Origin: Bacteroidia bacterium
Lineage (GTDB): Bacteria; Bacteroidota; Bacteroidia; JABEUT01
Assembly: GCA_013044305.1 (NCBI GenBank)
Contig: JABEUT010000246.1
Location: 1 to 6,086, forward strand
Direction: 5' to 3'
Length of the DNA: 6,086 nt
The translations under genes and the position numbers were made by a program. The notes below the pieces were generated by a model. It worked only from the letters and a program-made list of their open reading frames with translations, had not been told where the DNA came from and did not search any database. Shown piece after piece: positions 1 to 5,821 of this stretch; the first letter of the stretch is position 1; every line of letters starts with the position of its first letter.

Positions 1-81
1 CTGCTGTTGCTGCTGCTGTTTTTGCTGCTGTTGCTGCTGCTTATCGTCTTTCTTTTGCTGCTGCTGCTGTTTTTGCTGCTG
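1..81. repeat. Imperfect CTG/TTG triplet repeat encoding the Gln/Lys tail of BatC
   Basis: On the plus strand the tract is mostly CTG and TTG triplets, read on the minus strand as CAG and CAA (Gln). Of the last 27 visible residues of BatC, 20 are Gln, 5 Lys and 2 Asp. A 23-bp stretch is exactly repeated at 8-30 and 59-81, and a 15-bp stretch at 1-15 and 25-39, so the tract probably grew by duplication or slippage. It continues past the window edge. The CAG/CAA mixing breaks up the pure triplet run and should limit slippage. Confidence 0.85.
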
Positions 82-579
82 CAGCTTGTCCTGCGCATAC
101 GCCAGGTTGTAGCGCGTGTCGTCGTCCGATGGGTTGTTCAGCAATGAATTTTCGTATTGCCTGATGCTTTCGTCATATTTCTTCTGCTCCATCAGGCAAT
201 TTCCGATATTATGATACGCGTGCGAAGTTAGTGTCTTATCTTTGGTTAACGACAGGGCTTGCTTATATGCATCTACAGCCTTATCGTATTGCCCCTGCCT
301 GAAATAGGCATCGCCCATATTAAATTTTCCCTTTACGGCAGCCGACTTGAACTGCAGGGCTTTCTGGTAATCGCTTTCAGCTTCTTTGTAATCCTTGTTC
401 TCGTATGCCTTATTGCCTTTGCGCACGTACAGGTTACCCTGCTGTGCCATAGATGCTGCGGGCAGCAGAAGGATGAACAGCAGCGCTCCGTTAAGGAGCG
501 TCCCTGCCAGGCCGCGGGCTGCTGCGGTACTATCAGGCCTGCGGTACAGGCGTTTTGTATGATTATGTTCTGCATTCAT
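1..579 (-). CDS. batC: BatC-like periplasmic TPR protein, C-terminus cut by window edge
   Basis: The reading frame is open for 193 codons from the ATG at 579-577 to position 1 with no stop, so the 3' end lies outside. Residues about 23-45 form a hydrophobic export signal ending in SMA before QQ (likely cleavage after Ala45), behind an unusually long basic n-region. Three tetratricopeptide-like repeats follow at about 47-80, 84-113 and 118-151, each with the NxGxAYxxxxYxxAxxxYxxAL pattern, and a partial fourth begins near 155 (TRYNLAYAQDKL). The tail from 167 is almost only Gln and Lys. TPR repeats mediate protein-protein contacts, and in the Bat operon BatC is thought to be a periplasmic scaffold. 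The start overlaps the batB stop by one base (TGATG), which suggests translational coupling. The position after two vWA genes supports the name. The main uncertainty is the unseen C-terminus. Confidence 0.9.
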   Translation of the reverse strand, partial: MNAEHNHTKRLYRRPDSTAAARGLAGTLLNGALLFILLLPAASMAQQGNLYVRKGNKAYENKDYKEAESDYQKALQFKSAAVKGKFNMGDAYFRQGQYDKAVDAYKQALSLTKDKTLTSHAYHNIGNCLMEQKKYDESIRQYENSLLNNPSDDDTRYNLAYAQDKLQQQKQQQQQKKDDKQQQQQQKQQQQQQ

Positions 580-1637
580 CACGGGGCGTCGTTTTGCTTT
601 CCGAAAAGGTTAAGCCGCTGGTACCATTTTGTCTTTCTTTCGGATATAAATATATCGAGAATAAGTATAAGCAGGGCCGGGATGATAAAGAGTTCGAACT
701 GTTCATCGTAATCCCTGTACACTTTGCTTGATATGAGTTTTTTACCCATTTTGCGAATCCTGTCGAGGATGCGTTCCAGCCCTGTGTCGGAGTTGGAAGC
801 CCTTAGGCAGATACCGCCGGTGGCATCGGCTATTTGAGTAAGCAGGTCGATGTTCAGTTTGGTAATTACGGTGTTTCCGTCCTTATCTTTCATATAGCCT
901 GCATCCTGTCCGTTTGCCAACACGGGTATAGGAGCGCCTTCGGGCGAACCCATGCCGATGGTATGTATAACAATACCCTGCCCGGCTGCATCCTTGGCGG
1001 CACGCAGGGCATCGTCCTCCCAGTTTTCGCCGTCGGTTATCAGTATTATGGTTTTGTTCCGGCCTTGTGCATTATCGGGCTGGTCGGTAAGCATCTTTGC
1101 CGACATATCAATGGCGGAGCCTATGGCGGTGCCCTGCACAGGCAGCATGCCTGTGTTGATGGGCTCGAGCAACATTTTTGCGGCGGAATAATCGGTGGTA
1201 ATGGGGAGCTGTATGAATGGCTGCCCCGCAAATACAACGATACCGATGCGGTCGCCATGCAGTTCCCCAATCATCTTCTCTATTGCCTGCTTAGACCTTT
1301 CGAGCCTGCTCGGCGCTATATCGCGTGCGTTCATGCTGTTTGAAACGTCGAGGGCTATAATAATATCGGAGCCCCTGCGCTCCACGGTCTCTTCGTGTGA
1401 GCCTATTTCCGGATCGATGACTGCACCAATAATGAACAGGAGCCCGAAGAGGGCAAGGATGAACTTAAGGTTCTTTTTAGAGAGCGAGCTTTCGGGCGTA
1501 AGCTTACGGAATAGCGGAACCTCGGCAAACATCCTTATGGACTTGCTGCGGCTGCGCAGGGCAAGCCAGTAAATGACCATGAGCACAGGTATGGCGGCCA
1601 GCGCATATACAAACTGTATGTGTGCAAATTGCAGCAT
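579..1637 (-). CDS. batB: BatB-like membrane-anchored von Willebrand A domain protein
   Basis: This is a 352-residue protein, the usual size for Bat vWA proteins. It has membrane segments at about 8-27, 57-75 and 315-332, with a vWA domain between the second and third. The metal-ion-dependent adhesion site is complete: DVSNS at 97-101, the Thr of GTAIG at 170 and TDGE at 201-204, so divalent metal binding is expected. Basic stretches after TM1 (RSRSKSIR) and after TM3 (SERKTK) place those ends in the cytoplasm and the vWA domain in the periplasm; this topology is inferred. vWA domains bind other proteins through the metal, and the partner is not known. The start ATG overlaps the batA stop by one base (TGATG), and the stop overlaps batC in the same way, so translation is probably coupled. 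No Shine-Dalgarno is visible. BatA versus BatB is assigned from gene order, because the two are paralogues. Confidence 0.93.
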   Translation of the reverse strand: MLQFAHIQFVYALAAIPVLMVIYWLALRSRSKSIRMFAEVPLFRKLTPESSLSKKNLKFILALFGLLFIIGAVIDPEIGSHEETVERRGSDIIIALDVSNSMNARDIAPSRLERSKQAIEKMIGELHGDRIGIVVFAGQPFIQLPITTDYSAAKMLLEPINTGMLPVQGTAIGSAIDMSAKMLTDQPDNAQGRNKTIILITDGENWEDDALRAAKDAAGQGIVIHTIGMGSPEGAPIPVLANGQDAGYMKDKDGNTVITKLNIDLLTQIADATGGICLRASNSDTGLERILDRIRKMGKKLISSKVYRDYDEQFELFIIPALLILILDIFISERKTKWYQRLNLFGKQNDAP

Positions 1638-2650
1638 CAGGGCACGGTTTTCAACAGGGTGTTTTTTAGGACTGTTTCGAGCAGAAGCAGCAAGGCGGCT
1701 GCAAGGGCAAAGGGCAGGAACACCTCGCTTTTTTCGGTATAATCCTTTTCGGTTATCCTCGATTTTTCCATCTTATCTATTTCACCGTATATCTTCGTAA
1801 GGCTTTCATTTTCCGTCGCCCTGAAATATTTTCCTCCGGTCATCTGTGCAATCTGCCTTAATAAATCCTCATCAATCTGCACATCCTGCAGGGAGTAATG
1901 ATATTGGCCGTTTGGCAGGATGGCATCAGGGGTCATGGCTTTTCCCATAGTACCCACGCCGATTGTATATACCCGTATACCGAACACTTTGGCTATTTCG
2001 GCTGCGGTAAGCGGTGGCACCGAACCCATGTTGTTCACGCCGTCGGTAAGGAGAATCACCACTTTGCTTTTCGTATCCTTGTCGTCCTTCAGCCTGTTTA
2101 CGGCGGTAGCCAGCCCGTCGCCGATGGCTGTTCCGTCTTCAATCATGCCCGTATGCACCTGCATGAGCATATTTTTGAGCACGGCGTGGTCTGTGGTCAG
2201 GGGGCATTGCGTAAAAGCCTGTCCGCTGAATACCACCAGCCCAATTTTATCGTCGGGGCGGTTGTTGATAAAAGCCGAATCGACCCTTTTTGCAGCGCCT
2301 ATACGGTCCGGATGAAAATCGGTGGAGAGCATGGATCCTGAAATATCCTGGGCCAGCATGATGTCTATCCCCTCGCTGCTGATGTTCTTCCAGCTCATAG
2401 ACGATTGAGGCCTGGCTATAATTACAACAAGCATGGCTATGGCAAGCAGCCGCAGCACCATGAGGCTGTGGCGCAGGTAATTTTTCCAGCCCGGCCTGGG
2501 CAGGTCGGTTTGCGAAAATGGCAGAGGCATCAATATGGCAGCCGTGGCATAATTCCGCCTGAAATAATAATAAAAGGCAAGGGCCGGTACTACCAGCAAC
2601 AGCCACAGCAGCTGCGGATGCGCGAATGTTATGGAATTAAGATAGTCCAT
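1637..2650 (-). CDS. batA: BatA-like membrane-anchored von Willebrand A domain protein
   Basis: This 337-residue protein has the same plan as its downstream neighbour: membrane segments at about 12-30, 62-79 and 309-326, and a vWA domain between the last two. The adhesion-site residues are all present: DISGS at 102-106, the Thr of DGTAIGDG at 174 and TDG at 202-204. The N-terminal motif FAHPQLLWLLL is typical of BatA and recurs in diverged form (FAHIQFVYAL) in the next gene, so the pair probably arose by duplication. Basic residues after TM1 (RRNY) and in the loop before TM2 put the vWA domain in the periplasm (inferred). The gene overlaps the end of the upstream BatD-like gene by 14 bases. 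In Bacteroides fragilis the bat genes were named for aerotolerance; the biochemical role is not settled. Confidence 0.94.
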   Translation of the reverse strand: MDYLNSITFAHPQLLWLLLVVPALAFYYYFRRNYATAAILMPLPFSQTDLPRPGWKNYLRHSLMVLRLLAIAMLVVIIARPQSSMSWKNISSEGIDIMLAQDISGSMLSTDFHPDRIGAAKRVDSAFINNRPDDKIGLVVFSGQAFTQCPLTTDHAVLKNMLMQVHTGMIEDGTAIGDGLATAVNRLKDDKDTKSKVVILLTDGVNNMGSVPPLTAAEIAKVFGIRVYTIGVGTMGKAMTPDAILPNGQYHYSLQDVQIDEDLLRQIAQMTGGKYFRATENESLTKIYGEIDKMEKSRITEKDYTEKSEVFLPFALAAALLLLLETVLKNTLLKTVP

Positions 2651-3719
2651 CGGCGCCCTTACTTGGTTGTTGATTGATATGGGATGGAGTTTCCTGCCTG
2701 CCCGATTCTGCCTGCTGCTGCCCCGTATCGGCTTCAGGAGCGGTCTGTTTTACAAAATCTATTGCATCGGCAAGGCTTTTTTCATGCTCCGCAGGCAGGG
2801 GCTTTTCTTTTGCGAACTTAACCAGGTCGGCCAGAATTAAAATCTGCTGCAGCTGCATATAGCCGGGGGTGTTCACCACACTGGTGCGGCGCATTGCGTG
2901 CATAATCTCGGAGGTAATCATTTCCGGAGCGCCTATACCGTATCTTTCACCAATGTAGAGGCGGAGCGTATCGGAAATAATGCTGTGATATTCTTTTATC
3001 TTTCCCTCCTGCCATAGCTTCAGTCCTGCAAGGTCTTCCAGTGTTTTCAGGGCTTTAATATGAGGAGCGACCGGCGGAGCCTTGATAATTACAGGTTCAG
3101 GCTTCTTGTTTTTCATCCTCCGGCGCAGGTAATACACTATGGCTATGATCGCCGCAAGTATTGCTGCGCCTATTCCCAGCCAGGGCAATATCTCGAGTAT
3201 GGTCCAGGGTGCGCTTAGGGGGCCTTTTATATCTTTTATTCCCTTGGTGGTATCTACGGCAACGGTGTGCACCGTAAGCATAATGGGTTCCGTGGCCAGG
3301 GGTTTGGCGGTGTCGCCGTTCACTACAAAACGAAACGGCGGTATGGCATAATATCCCGAATCGAAACAGGTGAGCAAAATATCCTCCTTCAGGAGCTGCT
3401 GTTCCGGGTGCGAGCTGTCGCCGACAATGGTGTCGATCTTTGATTTGCTTACCACCCTTATTTTGGCTGCAAGGCTGTCGCCAATTTCAGGCCAGGTTAT
3501 TTTTACGAGCCCGTTATGCAGGTTGCAGAAGGCGTTCAGATGCAGCCTTACCTGCTGGCCTATGAGTATGGTGGCGCTGTCGAGATGCGCCGCCACCTGC
3601 ACGTTTTGCGCGGGCGCGTGCGAGGCAAACATGAGCAGAAACAAAGCAATTACTCCTTTGCTCCTTTTTATGATGGAGGGTTTTAACAGGCGGTTTATAT
3701 TTTGTTTGGCATTCAGCAT
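2637..3719 (-). CDS. BatD-like single-pass membrane protein (exported N-terminal domain, cytoplasmic helical C-terminal domain)
   Basis: From the ATG at 3719 the protein has 360 residues. A long basic n-region and a hydrophobic core at about 22-34 end in APA before QN, a likely signal peptide cleaved after residue 37. Residues 38-165 look like a beta-rich exported domain (alternating hydrophobics, LIGQQVRLHL, SGYYAIPPFRF), followed by an IKDIKGP motif near 161-167. One membrane segment lies at about 175-198 and is followed by RRRMKNKK, which puts the rest in the cytoplasm. Residues 220-328 are helical, with a KEYHSIISDTLRLYIGERYG stretch resembling the C-terminal part of BatD/DUF4381-type proteins. 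The last 30 residues are polar and Gln-rich. It sits between DUF58 and batA, where Bacteroidota often carry such a protein. The start at 3719 is preferred because AAGGAG lies 4 bases upstream; an in-frame ATG at 3758 would add 13 residues and overlap the DUF58 gene by 20 bases. Assignment to the BatD family is by architecture only. Confidence 0.85.
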   Translation of the reverse strand: MLNAKQNINRLLKPSIIKRSKGVIALFLLMFASHAPAQNVQVAAHLDSATILIGQQVRLHLNAFCNLHNGLVKITWPEIGDSLAAKIRVVSKSKIDTIVGDSSHPEQQLLKEDILLTCFDSGYYAIPPFRFVVNGDTAKPLATEPIMLTVHTVAVDTTKGIKDIKGPLSAPWTILEILPWLGIGAAILAAIIAIVYYLRRRMKNKKPEPVIIKAPPVAPHIKALKTLEDLAGLKLWQEGKIKEYHSIISDTLRLYIGERYGIGAPEMITSEIMHAMRRTSVVNTPGYMQLQQILILADLVKFAKEKPLPAEHEKSLADAIDFVKQTAPEADTGQQQAESGRQETPSHINQQPSKGADGLS

Positions 3720-3723
3720 CTTG

Positions 3724-3729
3724 CTCCTT
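3724..3729 (-). promoter_or_regulatory. Shine-Dalgarno-like AAGGAG before the BatD-like gene
   Basis: Reading the minus strand, AAGGAG is followed by CAAG and then the ATG at 3719. It is the only good ribosome-binding match before any gene of this operon and supports 3719 rather than 3758 as the start. Bacteroidota rely little on such sites, so it could be coincidental. Confidence 0.5.
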
Positions 3730-3738
3730 ACTTCTGTT

Positions 3739-4608
3739 TTATCTGCCTCTGCGGGCAAACAAGGCTGTTAAGGGTTCAACATAAGACTGATCGGTGGCTA
3801 TCTCCGCAAAATCCACTCCCGACCTGATGAAGGCATCCTTGAGCGACTGGTCTTTTTTCCTTACCGCTGCAAAGTACCGGTTTCTTACTTTGGCATTTGA
3901 AGTATCGAGCCATACCTCACTGCCGGCTTCGGCGTCGAAGAACTGAACCAGCCCTATCGGGGGCATTTCCTTTTCGCGCCGGTCATATATGCGCAAGGCT
4001 ACCAAGTCGTGCTTTCCGGAGGCTATTTTAAGGGCATCGGTAAAGTTTGAATCCATAAAATCGGAAATAACAAATGCAATGCTCTTCTTTTTAATGGCAT
4101 TGTTGAAATACCGCAGCGCCCCGCTGATGTCGGTTTTTTTGCCCTCCGGCTTAAATTCGAGCAACTCGCGGATGATGTGCAGGATGTGCGATTTGCCCTT
4201 TTTCGGGGGTATGAATTTTTCGACCCTGTCGGTAAAAAACAGCACCCCTATCTTATCGTTGTTCTGTATGGCGGAAAAGGCAAGTACGGCGCAAAGCTCC
4301 GTTACCATATCCTGTTTAAGCTGCCTGCGGGTGCCAAAGTATTCCGATGCGCTTACATCCACTATAAGCATGACGGTAAGCTCCCTTTCCTCTTCAAATA
4401 CTTTTACGAACGGATGGTTGAACCGCGCGGTTACGTTCCAGTCTATGCTGCGTATGTCGTCGCCCATGGTGTACTCCCTCACTTCGCTGAAAGACATACC
4501 CCGCCCCTTGAAGGCGCTGTGGTACTCCCCTGAAAACAGATCCTGGGACAAGCGCCGCGTCTTTATCTCAATTTTCCTTACCTTTTTTAAAAGCTCGCTG
4601 GCTTCCAT
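3739..4608 (-). CDS. DUF58 family protein with von Willebrand A-like fold
   Basis: This is a 289-residue soluble protein with no signal peptide or membrane segment, so it is cytoplasmic. The DUF58 signature lies at about 36-62: RGMSFSEVREY, then MGDDIRSIDWN, then TAR. A vWA-like core follows with DVSAS at 84-88 (a complete DxSxS metal motif), Thr-Asp at 159-160 and SDF at 182-184. DUF58 genes nearly always sit beside moxR, and the protein is thought to be an adaptor or partner of the MoxR ATPase, comparable in logic to ViaA with RavA; direct proof in this operon type is lacking. The ATG at 4608 is the natural start, because an in-frame TAA lies just upstream. An 87-nt spacer separates it from moxR. 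Its stop at 3739 falls 19 nt before the preferred start of the next gene. Confidence 0.95.
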   Translation of the reverse strand: MEASELLKKVRKIEIKTRRLSQDLFSGEYHSAFKGRGMSFSEVREYTMGDDIRSIDWNVTARFNHPFVKVFEEERELTVMLIVDVSASEYFGTRRQLKQDMVTELCAVLAFSAIQNNDKIGVLFFTDRVEKFIPPKKGKSHILHIIRELLEFKPEGKKTDISGALRYFNNAIKKKSIAFVISDFMDSNFTDALKIASGKHDLVALRIYDRREKEMPPIGLVQFFDAEAGSEVWLDTSNAKVRNRYFAAVRKKDQSLKDAFIRSGVDFAEIATDQSYVEPLTALFARRGR

Positions 4609-4661
4609 TTCTATAAGATATTCTGGTTACAATAGCCTGATGAAAACCGGCAGTCCGTTAC

Positions 4662-4691
4662 TATGCCGCCTGTTATTCCTTCACCGGCATA
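4662..4691. repeat. Short inverted repeat in the moxR-DUF58 spacer
   Basis: TATGCCG at 4662-4668 is matched by CGGCATA at 4685-4691, which could form a 7-bp stem with a 16-nt loop in the transcript, starting 5 nt after the moxR stop. The upstream-read motif TGCCGGT also recurs (ACCGGCA on the plus strand at 4683-4689 and 4646-4652), so the centre could pair with either copy. No U-run follows, so it is not a standard terminator. A stem this short with a long loop can arise by chance. Confidence 0.3.
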
Positions 4692-4695
4692 TCTG

Positions 4696-5682
4696 TTATG
4701 GCACTTCAATGGTATTTAGTATTTCGGTTATGATATGCTCCGTTGAAATGTTTTCGGCTTCGGCTTCGTATGTCAGCCCGATACGGTGGCGCAGCACGTC
4801 GTGGCATATTGCGCGCACATCTTCGGGTATTACATACCCGCGCCGTTTAATGAAAGCGTATGCTTTGGCTGCAAACGCCAGGCTTATACTTGCCCTGGGC
4901 GAACCGCCATAGCTTATCATGGAAGAATACTTATCCATACGGTACTCCTTGGGAAACCTTGTGGCGAATACAATGTCGAGTATGTACTTTTCAATTTTTT
5001 CATCCATATAAACCATCTTTACCGCATCCCTTGCCTTCAGTATATCGGCGGGTTTAAGTACGTGGTTGGGCCTGGGGAACTCCGATGCGAGGTTCTGCTG
5101 CACTATTTTCTGCTCGTCGCTCTTCTGCGGGTAATGTATCACCACCTTCAGCATAAAGCGGTCAACCTGGGCTTCGGGCAGCACGTAGGTTCCCTCCTGC
5201 TCTATCGGGTTTTGCGTGGCCAGTACAAGAAACGGTTCGGGCAGCGGATAGGTTACCTCGCTTATGGTTACCTGCCTTTCCTGCATGGCCTCGAGCAGTG
5301 CGCTCTGCACCTTTGCGGGGGCGCGGTTTATTTCATCGGCCAGTATAAAGTTGGCGAATATGGGCCCCCTGCGCACGGTAAATTCCTCCTTCTTCTGGTT
5401 ATATATCATGGTGCCTATAAGGTCGGCGGGAAGCAGGTCGGGTGTAAACTGTATGCGGTTGAAGCTTGCATCGATGGTAGATGCAAGGGTTTTTATGGCA
5501 AGGGTTTTGGCCAGGCCGGGCACGCCTTCCAGCAATATGTGCCCGTTGGCAAGCAGGCCTACAAGAAGCCGTTCCACCATATACTTTTGCCCTACGATGA
5601 CCTTTTCCATTTCGAGGTTGAGCAGGTCGACAAAAGAGCTTTCCCTTTGAATTTTTTCATTGATTTCCTTTATGTCCGCCAT
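4696..5682 (-). CDS. moxR: MoxR family AAA+ ATPase
   Basis: This 328-residue protein has the full set of AAA+ motifs: Walker A GVPGLAKT at 53-60, Walker B ILADE ending at 116-117 followed by INRAP, sensor 1 ATQNP at 155-159, the QVDRF arginine-finger region at 172-176, and sensor 2 GGSPRAS at 259-265. The EGTYxLPEAQ and DEINRAPAKVQSALLEAMQE stretches are characteristic of MoxR. It lacks signal and membrane segments and should work as a cytoplasmic ring, using ATP hydrolysis in a chaperone-like role to act on partner proteins, probably the neighbouring DUF58/vWA proteins. It is the first gene of the operon, with a consensus Bacteroidota promoter about 50 bases upstream. The ATG at 5682 is chosen because an in-frame TAA precedes it with no other start between. 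All catalytic residues look intact. Confidence 0.97.
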   Translation of the reverse strand: MADIKEINEKIQRESSFVDLLNLEMEKVIVGQKYMVERLLVGLLANGHILLEGVPGLAKTLAIKTLASTIDASFNRIQFTPDLLPADLIGTMIYNQKKEEFTVRRGPIFANFILADEINRAPAKVQSALLEAMQERQVTISEVTYPLPEPFLVLATQNPIEQEGTYVLPEAQVDRFMLKVVIHYPQKSDEQKIVQQNLASEFPRPNHVLKPADILKARDAVKMVYMDEKIEKYILDIVFATRFPKEYRMDKYSSMISYGGSPRASISLAFAAKAYAFIKRRGYVIPEDVRAICHDVLRHRIGLTYEAEAENISTEHIITEILNTIEVP

Positions 5683-5733
5683 ACAAGAGTGAATTAAGAT
5701 TTAAAAAAATGAATGATTAATAATCAATAAGTG

Positions 5734-5764
5734 CAAAAATACAAGACATGCAGCGAACAACAAA
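5734..5764 (-). promoter_or_regulatory. Bacteroidota-type promoter of the moxR/bat operon
   Basis: On the minus strand TTTG (5764-5761) is separated by exactly 19 bases from TATTTTTG (5741-5734), a full match to the phylum's primary sigma-factor consensus TTTG-N19-TAnnTTTG. Transcription would start near 5728, giving a leader of about 45 nt before the moxR ATG. The leader is AT-rich with no Shine-Dalgarno. No second strong promoter was seen inside the operon, so all six genes are probably one transcript. Confidence 0.75.
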
Positions 5765-5796
5765 TGCCTGCGCTGTTAAATATTGTTAAGCATTTG
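5761..5796. repeat. Inverted repeat in the divergent promoter region
   Basis: CAAATGC (5761-5767) and GCATTTG (5790-5796) are perfect 7-bp inverted copies 22 bp apart. The left arm contains the -33 element of the moxR promoter, and the right arm ends 4 bp before the plus-strand -7 element. Between the arms TGTTAA occurs twice with a 10-bp period (5774-5779 and 5784-5789). A regulator site controlling both directions is possible, but no regulator gene is in view and chance is not excluded. Confidence 0.35.
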
Positions 5797-5800
5797 CTTG

Positions 5801-5808
5801 TATCTTTG
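5801..5808 (+). promoter_or_regulatory. Probable -7 element for the divergent plus-strand gene
   Basis: TATCTTTG matches the Bacteroidota -7 consensus TAnnTTTG. No TTTG is found at the ideal distance upstream; the nearest TTG (5783-5785) is only 15 bases away, so the -33 part is weak. A start of transcription near 5814 would leave a leader of only about 8-14 nt before the ATGs at 5822 and 5828. Confidence 0.5.
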
Positions 5809-5821
5809 CTCCTGCAATCAA

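Noticed and set aside
1..81. Repeat tract as a possible CRISPR or noncoding array
   Set aside because: The repeats are triplet-based and keep the batC frame; there are no spacers or repeat units of CRISPR size.
333..575. 80-codon minus-strand frame starting at the ATG at 575
   Set aside because: It is a shifted frame inside batC. The frame from 579 instead gives a signal peptide, TPR repeats and an open end at the window edge.
834..1343. 169-codon open frame on the plus strand opposite batB
   Set aside because: It is antisense to the vWA domain of batB, Cys/His/Gly-rich without a pattern, and has no promoter or start signal.
3989..4912. 307-codon open frame on the plus strand opposite the DUF58 gene and the end of moxR
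   Set aside because: The translation is low-complexity in Ser/Leu/Arg with no motif, it lies antisense to two genes with complete family motifs, and it fits the shadow left by codon bias.
4786..5697. 303-codon open frame on the plus strand opposite moxR
   Set aside because: It mirrors moxR almost end to end, its product is rich in Gly/Tyr/His/Cys with no recognisable domain, and moxR has all AAA+ motifs on the other strand.
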